This document shows positions 34,377 to 51,500 of a stretch of DNA of 64,000 nucleotides, in pieces; the stretch's first letter is position 1; every line of letters starts with the position of its first letter. The DNA lies in the NCBI GenBank assembly GCA_020740775.1, contig JAHEWK010000042.1:181570-245569 (forward strand), written 5' to 3'. Below the pieces are notes generated by a model. It saw only the letters and a program-made list of their open reading frames with translations, made no database searches and was not told where the DNA came from. A program made the position numbers and the translations under genes. The stretch is from Ilyonectria destructans (taxonomy: Eukaryota; Ascomycota; Sordariomycetes; Hypocreales; Nectriaceae).

Positions 34377-35219
34377 TACAGTAGTGAAGGCTTATAGACC
34401 CCTGCTTTACTCCATGATCGAATGCACTGAGCCATCGCCACTATCTCCCTCCTCAGCCGGTTTCTCAGCGGTGCTGTCATACGCCCTGCGCTACTGAATG
34501 TCCTCTCACTCTCTGCAGATGACGACGGGATGGTGAGCATATCGGCAGCCATCAGAGACAGCCGCGGGTACCTATTGGCATTGATTTTCCACCAGTCATT
34601 TGGTCTGCTTCTGTAGTGATGGCTGTTGACAACATCCTCAGCGCAGTACCGAGCATACTCGTCATCATTCGTCGCTGCCGCGGTCATCTGTTTTGTTTTA
34701 CGAGTGCTCTTGCGGCCATTAGACGCTGCAAAGGATGAAGTCTGGGTAAATGGCCAGCCGGCTACACTCCTCGCAAGTCTCCGCTCGATGTAGTCCGTTG
34801 CGGCCTCATCAGACGTAGCGACGACCTCGTGTTCAACGTCGCGCTCCCTATAACTATCCCAGATCTCCAAGAGCTTCTTTTCGTAATCTAATCGCCAACT
34901 CTTAGCCTTACGAGATGGCACTCGAGACCATAGTCGATCGAGAAGACGCCACTTCTTGGCCGGGTTGAAGACAACAGCGCCCACATAAGCAGCGCTGGTC
35001 AGACGGTTGTAGTACTTGTGCAGTTTCTTCCACCCAAGCTTGATATAGACCTTGAGCAACTTACGAGTTCGGTTATCAAGCCCATCGTAGATGGCAACCT
35101 CGACATCCTTGCTCTCCTTGCTTACTGAATCCTCCACTTCTTCGTAGATTGTCCCTTCGATAGCACCCTCGAGGTGGTCAAGTAGGATCTCGAAAACAGG
35201 GAAGTACTCGTCGAAACTA

Positions 35220-37431
35220 CCATGCGCCACCACCCTTTTGGTGACCCCACCCTTTTGGTGGGCAAAATTTCCAGCTCCCCATACAAAACTCAACCTATTC
35301 ACTTGCATAGATTTCAGTCAATTTTGAAGCTGTAGACAAATAAAATACATCATTCTATAGAAAATTGATCTCTCTATTCATCTCGACGCCTTTTAATGAG
35401 CCGACCAGATCTAGTGGTGACCTGAGGGGATTCAGGTGCCACCCGGACCTCAATGACTGAAGCCGTCTCCGCCTCTGAGACCTTCTCCTCCTCATCCAAG
35501 TCAGAATCCACCACAGCAGGCTCTATTTGGCCTTCAACTTCGTAAAACCCCTCACCAGCCGCTAGAGCCTCGCTCAGTGTCATAAAGCGTCTATTGGGGT
35601 TAGGAATAGCCCTCCTCTTCTTCCCTCACTCAAGACGGGCCACCTTTTCCTCCAAGCCAGCAATTCTGACAGCATGTGCCGCCAATGTCTGTTGCTGAGC
35701 CTCAAAGCCTTTAGCTATCACGGCGTATCGTCTCCGTGTCGCAGGAGTCTTGTTCTTGCTAAGATCACGAATCTGACGGCTGGTATATGGTGTCTGATCT
35801 GAACCCAAATAAGGCCCAGGCTCTGGAGTCGGCTCTTTTGCCTTGTCTTCTTGAATCTCTGGATGTCGTAGAGCCTTATAACGTGAGATTAGCCAGTTTC
35901 CAGTAACTCTCCAGCCGGAGAGTATATTCTTCTTAGTCATTCCAATCTCACGCGCCCTGGCATAAGCCCTGATGAAGTTGACCTTATCTACTGGCGTTGA
36001 ATCAGTCAGAACAGCTAGTTTTTCAAGCTCCTTCCGATAGGCTGCCTTAGAGGCGTTGAAGACACCATTATCTAATGGCTGGAGGCCATGGGAACAATGT
36101 GCAGGGAGGTAGCAGCAGTAGACGTTGTTCAAAAAGCACGTAGCCATCCACTCGTTCTATCTTTCAGTTAGTTAATTTCTGACCTCATAGACTAGAAACG
36201 CACCGTTGCATGGCTTCCATGCCCATCTAGAATAATTAATCTAGCGTCAGATTCGTCGGTAGGTTGAGTTTGAGGTACATAGACCCTTTCAAGCCACTCA
36301 ACACCAATGTGGTTGTCTGTCCACCCATTGGGAGAAGTTATATAGAACCAGTCAGCGAATTTGCGGAATTCCTTCAAAAACCACTGCTGCTGAAGCTCTT
36401 TACCCTTGAATATAATGCCAGGAGTCAAGACGCGGCCGTCAGCAGTGATAGCCTCAATGAAGGAAGTCTAGCTACGTGTCTGAGGTCCTTTGAGGAGAGC
36501 CTTCCGTTTTGGGTTTACGCTCCCAACCACCAGACTATCCAGACCTAGCAGAATAGGTCTAATTAGTTAGATCCTTAAATAGAGAGTAAGAGCTTACCAA
36601 AACCAGCCATAATGCCTCCTTCATCGACGTTCACAGTATTCTCAGGCTTGATCCAGCCATACTCCTTCTCCCTGATATCAAAGAACCAATGTACCGCTTT
36701 AGGGGTGAAGGAGTCGAATCTATTAGCCTCTTGACGTCTTCCAACCTTATTTCTAAGATCTAGACGGCGCTGAATGAATCTAGAGACCCAGTTACGCCCT
36801 AGCTCTGGTTTGCGACCTTGTTGTTGCAGGAGGGCCAAAACGCAGGCGCGAATCTGACTATGAGACGGAGCGTATCCCAGAGACTCTTGACGAAGAATCC
36901 AGGAGGCTAATTTAGTCTCTTGATTCTTTGACAAGCATTGGGAAGGCTGAATCTGGTCAGCTAGGCTGTCTGTTTCCTCAGTCTCGCAGAGAGAGTCTGC
37001 TGGGGTACCCCATACTTCTGGGCTGCTTGACATTGCGAAAGGCTGTTATTTATGATATCGAAAATGGCATCGGCGATGGTATCCTCTGTATAAATGTGAC
37101 GAGGCTTTTTGAGAGACATTCCTGTAGCGTTGTGAAGGACTGGTAAGAGAAGAAGCTGAAGGGACAGAGCAGGGAATTCAGGGGCTGAATGATAATTTTA
37201 CAGTACAGGGTACTCACGGGCCATAAAGGCCACGTAATCAAAAGGTCAAAACACCTGGACTCCATTCAATTTTCTATAGAATGATGTATTTTATTTGTCT
37301 ACAGCTTCAAAATTGACTGAAATCTATGCAAGTGAATAGGTTGAGTTTTGTATGGGGAGCTGGAAATTTTGCCCACCAAAAGGGTGGGGTCACCAAAAGG
37401 GTGGGGTCACCAAAAGGGTGGTGGCGCATGG
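35220..37431 (-). mobile_element. Pogo-like DNA transposon 2 nested in the hAT element
   Basis: Inverted ends begin CCATGCGCCACCACCC and contain tandem copies of an 18-bp module with CACCCTTTTGGTG. The left end has two copies and the right end three. Flanking TA dinucleotides are at 35218-35219 and 37432-37433. The element length is 2,212 bp, close to Pogo element 1, and its transposase is clearly related to it. Confidence 0.92.
35374..37119 (-). pseudogene. Pogo-like transposase 2, several lesions
   Basis: It starts at ATG 37117-37119 (MSLKKPRHIYTEDT) and follows transposase 1 throughout: HTH (LSQCQAAQKYGVPQQT), CENP-B domain (CLSKNQETKLASWILRQES), NVDEGGIMAGFG, LIILDGHGSH and LQPLDNGVF. 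Lesions: a one-base frameshift near 36960, a TAG at 36468-36470 where the sister has Trp (AWTSFIEA), and a TGA at 35626-35628 after ARLE where the sister reads RLSRGKKRK. The last piece (35374-35583) holds the C-terminal tail. It could move only with another copy's enzyme. Confidence 0.9.
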
Positions 37432-39243
37432 TACCACAAGTCGATCTCTCACCAGGAACACCGCTGCCCTGAAGTTGCTTGGTGGCGACTGCGAAGGGCT
37501 TCAGAAGTTTGACAAGTATCTCGATAACCTTCCAGTCGTACGCACTCAGCCGATGTTGAAGAACTGCTGGCTTCATCTTTCCACAAGCTCCCTCAGTTTC
37601 CCACCGGTTCTGAACGTCATTGAAGAACGTATTGAGTGCCGGACGAAGGAGAAGAGCCCTCTCCATCATGCGCATATCCGAGTCCCATCGGGTGGCGTTG
37701 TTATAGACCCAGTGGAGTGTAGATTCATTGCCGGATTCCTTGCGTTGAGACTGAAGAAACTGCTCATACCGTTGTGGACTCGCTCGCAGCTGGATCCCGA
37801 TGTTATGGAGCATTCCTGGGGCGCCGTTCTGGCTGTACTCCCTGAAAGTGGTGCCGTTGATCTCTTCCGGAGCCGGGTGGGATGATAACAAGTCTTCGTC
37901 AGGGATACCAACGTCAATGTCGGCGTCTACCTCTTCGTCCGCACCGTCGTCCATCTCTCCATCCAGAGCTTCGTCGATTGCTTCATCAATTTGCTGTTCG
38001 TCGTCATCTTGATCGTCGCCATCGGCTGCCACAATTGCAGCGAAGCTCTCTCGCTTCGAGCCGTAGAGCATGGCCCGTACGCAGAGGTTGAAAATATGTG
38101 CTGCGCAGCGAATCCGCCGCTCCTCGGGGGAGAAGCCATGTTCAAATGCAAGATCATCAATGCAGGTGTCATTATTGGCAGCATTGTCAAGTGTGAAGTA
38201 CCCAACCTTGTCAGGGTCGTTGATTTGCCAGAATGCGAGCGTGTCAGCGACCTCGTCGGCAAGCGATGCGCCGCTGTGTTTGCCCCGGAGAGGTCGAAGC
38301 CCGAGGAGGATCCGGTGTTGGACAAAGTCATGATCGATGAATTGAGCATTGATCCCAAGGAACGAGGTGTACGACTTTGATGTCCAACCGTCGAAAGAGA
38401 AATGTATTTGCGATCGAGCGCTGCGCAGTACTTCGGTGACCGGCCCAACGGCACCACTATACTCAGATTCGAGCATGCGGAGAAGTGTCTTCGCAGAGGG
38501 AATATGGCTCGTATCAAGGAGCGGATTGCCATAGAGAAGGGTCCGCTGAAACCGCTCCGTATTCACAATCTCGAACGGCAAATTATGGTAGGTAATCCAG
38601 TCGAGGAGGAGTATTCGAAGGCCTTTGCTGCTGAACCTTCCACGCAGTCTGCTAAGAAGAAATTGGTCGTGAGGATTATTGAGGTCGGCGCCGGTGAAGT
38701 GGGTGAATCGGGTGATGGCTTGGTCATCTAGAGATGGCTCGCCCACGCTGCAGCCAACTTCGGTCGGGCCCTGCCAACTCAGCACGTAATACAAGCCCTG
38801 CGCTAGGGGCATGCACTTACCACAATCCCGTGGGCTTTACAAAGGTGTTTCTTGATAGCGGCTCCTGTCGAGCAGACGAAACAGAAGTCTGATTTCTTCT
38901 TGAAGCCTCGGGCGAAGCAGTCCGCGCAGATCCACTTCAGCTTATTGCCCCGCCGCGAGGTGGAGCGGTCCTCAACGCGATACCCGTATTGCTGCCACCA
39001 CGCCCGCGTGTCTTGGCCGCCAGTATAGCGCTCGAATCTGGGCTATTTCGCCCACTCTTGGCGGCCCTAGAGGGTCTAATTGACCTGAATAAAGTCGGCG
39101 GCAGTCCCGCGAGGACGGGGCGATGGAGTTGTCGGCAACGAGGTTCCTGGAAACGAGACGGCTGATGAAGAAGAGAATCCAACGCTCTCCATCACGCCTG
39201 GTTGGTTCGAGGGAGAGGGGCTCAAAGAGAAGAGTTCAGACAT

Positions 39244-41865
39244 CTTAACGTATGTAGCCAGTTGGGTAGATCGATCACACTAATCGTATCGGGGTTGTCG
39301 GACGCCATTGAGGCTGCGCGGACGCTCAACTTAAATCCATCCATCGCTAGAAAGGCAAATCGACGCCAATGGCAAGTGTACATCGCGCCCGTTTTGCCCT
39401 CAACGCGAAATTCGCGAGGTCTCTAGTGCCGTTGAACATCCCAAGTCTTGTTCGATGAACGATGCATTCGCCAGTAGCACGAATGACAAACTGACGCGTC
39501 TAATCCGAGGACGCTGCCCGTGAAACCGCCACTGTAGGGAAGGAGCCCAACTTTTGTTCCAGCCATTGGTATATGAGGATTCTTCAAGCGTCGCTCCCGG
39601 TGCTTGACAGCCACTTAATTCGAGGTCTCACTAATCGGGACCACAGACCACACGGCCAAGTTCCATATATTCCCTGTTCCGCTTGTGTCAGAGGCTCCTA
39701 TTGGCTCGTGCCACCGAGCACAGACGCGTCACTGCGTTGGGAAAAAGGCCCTGTAATTGGTACCGAGTTTTCCTCCCCGCATCGGCTTTGCAATTGTGCT
39801 TCATTCCGATCTGGAGTCAACCCGGAATGGATTTTTGAGATCTTCGAAAACTGTGCACGTGAGGAGGCGGAACGGCGGGACTTAAAATTGAGGCTCTAAG
39901 TGGATGCACCTGTGAAGTAGCTGGTACACCAGTTCACATGTAAAAATGGGTTTAGGCTAGGTCACTGTGATAACTAAAAATTTTAGAGATACATAAGTCT
40001 CGTACTCGCCAAGGCGTGAAGACTTTAAACTAAACGTGTTCATCTGATATCATGCCAAAGCTGTAGAGAGAAATACGGAGACAGTATGGGGTTTTCTTCT
40101 TTCTTTTTTCTTCCCTTTTCTTTTCTTTACTTTTTGCGTCCTTCCTATTATTCTACAGAAAAAGCAGTGTGTTTTGGTGATAACCCCGTCTCTGCGTGGC
40201 TGGGTGTTACTGGGACGAACATACCCTATACTCCTGCGTTAAAAACTACTAGGGGGCTGGATTTTATAGCAATAAAAACTCATACTCCACCACCCCACGC
40301 AATATGAATATTCCTCATAGAAACCGACTTGGTGTTTTATTATGAGATTCAAAATAGGATACCCGTTATATTCCTGTAAAGCTCCTGCTAGTAGGTTGTT
40401 GTTGAGATTGTGGCGATTGAATGAATGTTTTCACTTGCTTAGTCAGTACTGATCGTGGTGGGCGGTACGTTAATTAATCCGTTCCGGTTTGAGGGCGGTT
40501 GAACTGAGTCGTGACGCGGATGATTGCTGTAGTTACAGGGTACCTAGTATATGGTGGGCTTACTAGAGGATGTTGTGTACTTGCTAACACATTTTAGCAT
40601 TAAGACGAACCGTTGTTAGCATTGATCGTCGCGTCGAAGAGCGCGCCGGTGGCCTCTTAACGCGTCCGCGAATCGCGCCAAATCCACCCCCTGGGCATGA
40701 TTCGCACGTCGCGATTATCTGTTCGACCGAATCGATCGATTTCCGATCGAATGGATGGGGGCGATCGATTCGATGTCGAATCATATGGTGCCCTGTTCGG
40801 TTTGAATATCGAATGAGATGCCCCACATTCGAATCGATGCATTCGAACATCGAACGGGACAAGTCACATTTGATTCGCATCGAATCGAACGGGCGCGCCG
40901 CAGATTCGACATCGAATCGAATGCCAAGAAATTCGATTCGACATTCGTAAGACTTGGCACCGAATGAATCTATCGATTCGATTCCCATTCGTAAGATGTC
41001 TAACCCTGCTGTCAAGTCTCTCACTGCTCAGAATTAGAGACACCGCCTGTAGCTAGATGGAACAATAGCACGTGAATGTAATTCTACTCGCTCTGCACCT
41101 CAAGTTGGCTCTCCAGGATGTGTCTCCCTCGTAGGAATGGCGCTTTGAACTCCCACTGCAGTTGCTTCCCAGATACTAGATGTCCTCAGAAACACTTTGT
41201 GGCCGGCTGATTACTCCTAAATGATGGCTTCGCCTGATCTCTCTAGCGCGGAATCAAAACCATCTTTTCACTTGATAACTTGCGATCATCTGGATCATTA
41301 AGGAAGGACTTTTAATGTTACTATCTGAAGTCATAACTGCGCTCTTGCATCGCACTGGATATAATTATTCTAACTAGGACCTGACGACTGTGAAAGGCCT
41401 CTAGCGAGTTGATTCAACTAACTAGTCCCTATGCTGTTTACTTTCAAGATGAAGAAGAAAGGAAAGAATCTAAATACAACCTGGGTGCGTGAAGACGCAT
41501 TATATCTTCTTTAATATAGGAGATTCGAGAATCAACTCGATGGCGTTGTGGCGAAGAATTCGGCTTGGCGGCAGAGCCGCCAGCCAAGTGGGCCTGACCC
41601 GTTACAACGACTAACTCTGAGCTCCAACGCTTCATTCTCGACCAACTTGACCCACCAAGAATAATATTTTTTTTTTTGCAACGACCCAGAATACCACAGG
41701 CTTGGGGTGTAAGTTTGGACACTATTTGGAAAAATCCTCCCCTGAAGTCCTCATTATTGAACCTATCTTAGATAAAGTATACCGGTAGAACGAGTACATT
41801 CTTTCATTTCGGGTGAGGCTACACCCCCAGGAGTCCCACTGTGAGGTGAAAACAAGACCATGCTA
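39244..41865. other. Spacer with a GAATCGAT-rich block
   Basis: No confident gene. A 108-aa plus-strand ORF at 39573-39899 has a CSAC and CNC pattern but no family match. Between about 40720 and 41000 the words TCGAAT, ATTCGA and ATCGAT recur in both orientations more than twenty times, giving a dense self-complementary stretch. The rest is unremarkable. Confidence 0.5.
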
Positions 41866-42137
41866 TCAGATTGTCTCCCCAGTCAAGAAGACGGGGTGTT
41901 TGTTGCTGAAATTCACCGCATCTTCCATGAGTGCTCCAATCTCTGGTCCTGAGAAGCACTCTTGATCGAGTCTAGGCTCTCCCAGTATACCACATATCCA
42001 AACAAGTATTCTGGTTCAGGGCCATCGGCCCCAGTGACAAACTTGGTTACTGCCCAGCTTTTGAAGCCGTATTTGCCCAACGACTTTTGAACGAGGTCCA
42101 TGTGATGCTTAACATAATATTCCATTTGATGCGCCAC
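41866..42137 (-). pseudogene. EthD-domain protein relic with frameshift
   Basis: The ORF starts MAHQMEYYVKHHMDLVQKSL at 42137 and continues with KYGFKSWAVTKFVTG and EYLFGYVVYWESLDSIKSA, matching the small dimeric alpha-beta barrel EthD family. A one-base frameshift near 41945 is followed in another frame by PEIGALMEDAVNFSNKHPV and a TGA at 41866-41868. EthD-like proteins are often small oxygenase-associated or monooxygenase-like proteins; the substrate is unknown. The N-terminal strand before the YY..HM motif is disrupted, so it is non-functional. Confidence 0.7.
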
Positions 42138-42920
42138 GTCATGCTACGTAGACCACGCCTTAGTGCGGACAGAATCCCGGATCGCCTTCCTGATAGAGAA
42201 CGGTTTCGGTGAAGGCTGGTTTCGAAACGAGACATTCGGGCCGGGCAATGCTTAGTGATTGTGCTTGATTGAGCAGCGGCCGACCGGTACACGGCGATAA
42301 AGCCAGGGCTAACTCCTTCTTAAGTCCGTCGCCATGCGTGCAAAGTCAACGGCTGTGATTTCAACTTAGCCTCGCCAATATATGTGGTGCCATGGAGTTT
42401 GTCAGCAAGAATTGCCAATTCTCATGGCTTGTACGACGTTTCCCAAGCCGTGCTTCGTATCGGATGTGACGCTAGTGCATGTAACAGCCGCTCAGCTAGC
42501 AGGGGTTGAAAACCTTTTGCCGAACCATTCTCTTACAAGATCTCTAACGGGCGCTCAATAATTTTTTTTTGGGTCGCAATAGAACATTCTACGCTACTCT
42601 GTGCGCAGGTTGGCAGGTTCTATCCGTATAGGAGAGACCCAGGTACAGCTCGCTATAGGACATGCAAATCGGGCTCCCCCCAGGCTTGAGTCCTGGGGGA
42701 CTTGATGGAATTCGCGCGGGTAGTCGACAGAGGCATTTTATTTTGTCAAAATTCAACCACAACGATGCATCTAGCGATATGTATATAAAACGATAGAGAA
42801 GAAAGCAATTGATTGATCAATCTCCATAAAGCCATTTTTTATTTATCGTTGGCTAAAAAACACGCAAAAGAAAGCATCTAACTCGGTGTCGAGACGAAAG
42901 CATGGTCTGAGCTCAGAGGC

Positions 42921-42945
42921 TGCTTACGAAATATCGTTACACCCT
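42921..42945 (+). promoter_or_regulatory. Upstream motif shared with the A' region
   Basis: TGCTTACGAAATATCGTT then ACACCCT occurs here, 830 bp before gene A, and again almost unchanged at 53500-53525, ahead of the F-box ORF and A'. Both sites are followed by CGGACGGTATCC words. It may be a promoter element or the remaining edge of a duplicated block. Confidence 0.5.
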
Positions 42946-42981
42946 GGTCGCTTGGTCTAGAGCTCAAACCAATGAAAGGAG

Positions 42982-43118
42982 GGCTTGGACCGGACGGTAT
43001 CCTTGTTGGATCCACAGTGGTTTCCCGAAACAGCTAGCTGAACTGAGTATGAACAGGGGCAGTTCGATACACCGATGACTTTAGCCAATGATAGCATGGC
43101 TTGGACCGGACGGTATCC
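42982..43118. repeat. Direct repeat of GGACCGGACGGTATCC, 116 bp apart
   Basis: The 21-bp core at 42982-43002 recurs at 43098-43118, with further matches on both sides (CCAATGA before, TCCACA after). It appears to be an imperfect tandem duplication of about 116 bp upstream of gene A. Confidence 0.7.
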
Positions 43119-43775
43119 TGGTAGGCTCCACAATGATGTCCTAAACAAGGTAAGTTTCGTTTTGCCCATAGAACTGGCCGAGCGAGTAGTCAAGCAAGCA
43201 CTGTCGAGACTAAACGACCGGATAGTAGTTGCAGACATCATTGTATTGCGCACAACCTAGAGTTTATCACCCTACATAGCATGAATTCAAGATGCAATAC
43301 ATATGATTTTAAGGGGCCACTTGGTTCATTAAGAGATTATCATGTATCCTTCGTCACCGAGTTTACTTTTCCACCGCGATCGCTTGTCGCGATTGTTCTT
43401 TGCTCCTACCCTAGATCGCCGTATTTTACCTGGCGGCCCTGAGATAACAAGTGCCGGGTTGAGCTCTTATTTGCTTTTTCTTCATCAGCTCGCAAACTCT
43501 CAACAGGCGCTTCCGTCTCTCTGAAACCAGTAATCGTTTCTCAACCCTGTCAGCCCATCCAATTATGTATTGAGTCTCGAAATTAAGCTCGCCCCTTTAC
43601 CAGGTATATTAAAGAATACGCGTCGCACCGACGCGTAGAGGGAGATCAAAAGTGAAGATGACCAAAACACCGTCGGAAGCAGAGGGAGAGAGAGAAAGTC
43701 TTGACGAACCTACCAATCCGGGAGCGTGCGATTTGTTCTGCCGTATCCTCTCGAGATCCTTCGCGCCCTGAGATC

Positions 43776-48501
<4,726 letters not shown>

Positions 48502-48546
48502 GAGCTTCATATGTTGTCTAGAGTACGCTCCTAATCTCCTACCGGT

Positions 48547-51500
48547 ATGATGTCGAATCGCCCTAGACCACGGGAGCAAGAAGACAGGATCGAAAGCGGC
48601 GAGCGAAGACGATGCATACTACCCTGTTTTCCGACTCGACTTCGTCAGTATCGTCGGCCGGCCACGTCGACCGATCTGTCGGTCCAGTCATTTCTTCGAC
48701 AACATCACCATATCCCTACGGCACTGGCACGCGCCATATAGTGCGAAGCACGTACAGGGGATCAATTTCGACCTAGGCAACCGTACCTTCCGCATCGCCA
48801 CCGGCGCTACTCGAGAGGCCTGGTTCATTGTGATGCACCCGATTCAGAGGGTTTCCGGTGATGGCCCAAATAGTAATCCACATCGACGGCCTGATGCGAC
48901 ACAAACAAGGACTGCTCTCACACACGGTCGTGCTGTAGTGCTTGCATCATACATCAAAGACATCTTCCTCCGCGGAGAGCTTCTCGGCGAAGGGATCGAG
49001 CCGAGATGGGCCCTCGGAGGCACGGATACTCAAATGATCGCGTTTGATAAATGGGTCATATTTCAGACTCGCTTCATGGAAGGCTGGGATGGACTTGTCG
49101 AAAAGCTTTCCGACGCTGGCGACAGTTTCTGGCTGGACCATCAACCTGCCTTCCATGCGTATGACTATGGCGCGAACATCGAGATCGAAGTCACTGAAGA
49201 AATAGCGAATCTCGAGCAGGAAACTCTCATCACACCGATGTATCACGACGACATAGAAGATGACAGCGACCGGTCCAACAACGGAGATGACGATGATTGG
49301 GGGATGCAGGGACAGGGGCCAGAGGAGGGAGAGGAACACCCCAACGCTGCAGAGGGCAGCCTATTCCTGCCGATAGAGGCTAGCAACGCCGCTCTACCAT
49401 CACCATCTCTTCGCCTCAGCCACAGCGAGGAAGGTCATGGCGAGGAGTTCGAGTCATCCGTTGCCGTCGAGACTAGCCGTGTGACTACGTCACACCCACC
49501 GAGAGGCGATCATCATTATGAGGGCGAGGAAGGGGAAAGGGAGGACGAAGGTGACGAGGACGAGGACGAGGAGCGGCGGCAAGAGGAGAAGTTCGAAAGG
49601 TGGATGAGTGGGGCTGAGAACGCCGACATATCCCTTTTGTCTGACGTTGATGAAGAACAGCCGCAACAGGAAAGGGAGGAAGAGGACGAGCTGTCCCGCC
49701 AGCATTCGGAAAGGGACGGAGATGTCGAAGATGAACAAGGAGACACATCGTCCCCGAGCACCCCTCCGCCGTCAGCATCATCATCAGGCTACCATGGAGA
49801 GCACGATGCTTTGTATGGTGCTGGCTTGAGGCGACTTCGTGAGGCCCTCGAGGCCAAGTACAACCTCGACAACATCAGTTATGTCTCCTATGCTCTAGCG
49901 GTCGACGTCCACTGCACCGCAGCAAGGACGCATCCAGGTGAAGGAGCTGGTCCTGCAGTGTGCCTGCTTGCTGATCGCAATCGGGTCGCCGGTGAATTCT
50001 ACGGAAGCAACTACACCTTCTATCCGCTTGGCTTTCATCCTGCGTATGGGAACTTTAGCTCGGATCGTCCACCCGCCTTCTTGGACAGTAACCTATTTAC
50101 TGTTATGAAGGAGAACATGAGCCACCAGAATCAAGGCGCCGATGTGCTTTCTTTCGGTTTCTTCCAAGGGTATTCAAATCTCAAGCGGTCAATCCGCCAC
50201 CGACCCGATGACCTGCTCGCCAGCCACGGTCTCGCAACGGGTGCACTCACCATTCCGTCAACAGAAGCTCAACGCACAGCTCGCCTTAAAGGCAAACAGC
50301 AACGCTTGCTAGCTCAGTTACGGGGGCAGCTTACACCCGACAACCCTGGTGCGTCGACACCCTTCGCACGGGAACGCCAGAGAATCGAGGCGGCCGTGCA
50401 GGCAAAGGAGTATGCATTCCGGTTCGAGCAGGTGATATCAATCGACGCTCCACGGCTCGTGCGCCAGCGCAGGAACTTTCACACCGTGCTGCAGCCCATC
50501 TTCCAGCTCATGCGACTCTTCCTCAAAGAGAAGCAGCTCTATGCCGGTGTTCTGCGACGGTTCCCTCCGGAGATCTTTCCGGGTATGCTCGTAGCCTTTG
50601 CCAAGGTCCTGGAGGCGGCTATGGCTGAGATGGACTGTCGTTTCCGGGAGGGAGGGTCGAAAGGATTGGGCATGGCCCTCTCAGAAGGCGTCGCTGCTCT
50701 CGATCGGCTAGGCAATTTTTGCTTCACGGGCGATCCGAGAGTACTGCCCTCCAAAGTCATGAGGCTCCTAGGGACGATGGATAGCCTACGGACGTGCGGG
50801 TGGCCATTCATATCGCCGCGGATGCTCGACATCCGGGAAGGACGAGGGCTTGTCAACCTGGTAGGGTGGCCTCAGCTGAGCAACGGGCGGCCTGTTCTGA
50901 TGCATGTTGCATCGCTCGAGTATCACTACAACCGCTCTGTGGCAGCCAACCGCCACAGTCAACTCTGGTTCGCCGAGCTTGGAGGCCGATCGATAGATGG
51001 GGTGCATAGAATGACCTCGTTCCTGAACGAGGTATTCCGAGACCTGTGGGTACCGGAGACGGTCGCCTTTATCTGTCAACAAGTTCGTCGTGGTCTTAAC
51101 CGCGGCCTCCGCAGTGGTGGTGGTGGTGGGTCACGAAACGACGGCGATCTGAACAATGCTGGTAGCCGGGCGATGGTGGCGTTGGTAGCATGGGAAGAAG
51201 GGGACACTCCATTCAAATTGTCGTATGTCTATCGTTCTGCACCCCTGCTATCCCCTTCACTTCCTTCCGATGATGATCGGGCGAGAGCTATGCTGACCAT
51301 AGGCGTGATTTTACGTTTTCCGATCGCAGACGTTTGGAGAAGCTTTCGGCCGAAGTTCTCAAATTCGATGATCGGTCGATCGACGATTCCAAGATAGTGT
51401 TGAAGACACGACGAGACTTTGCTGAGGAGGTGTACGTAGCATTGATGGAAGGCGGTAAGAAAGGCCACGCAGGAGTAGAATCCATCGCACCGACTCGTTC

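Larger units (their letters stand above)
34379..39243 (-). pseudogene. Second hAT transposase gene, interrupted by Pogo element 2 and truncated by Pogo element 1
   Basis: The 5' exon (38821-39243) starts MSELFSLSPSPS and carries a BED-like finger (RGNKLKWICADC ... CFVCSTGAAIKKHLCKAHG). An intron fits 38748-38820 (GTAAGT). The main exon has FDGWTSKSYTSF, YFTLDNAANNDTC, an acidic insert and LHWVYNNATRWDSDMRMM, then is cut at 37432 by Pogo element 2. It resumes at 35217 with SFDEYFPVFEILLDHL and runs to the C-terminal dimerisation part (MAADMLTIPSSSAESERTF). Deleting the Pogo and one TA restores the frame exactly. Three TAG codons (39043-39045, 39067-39069, 39076-39078) lie before PRFERYTGGQD. 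The last codons are lost where Pogo 1 and Copia sit. Confidence 0.9.

Noticed and set aside
39573..39899. 108-aa ORF with CSAC and CNC words
   Set aside because: No family recognised and no supporting splice or context signal; mentioned only within the spacer entry.
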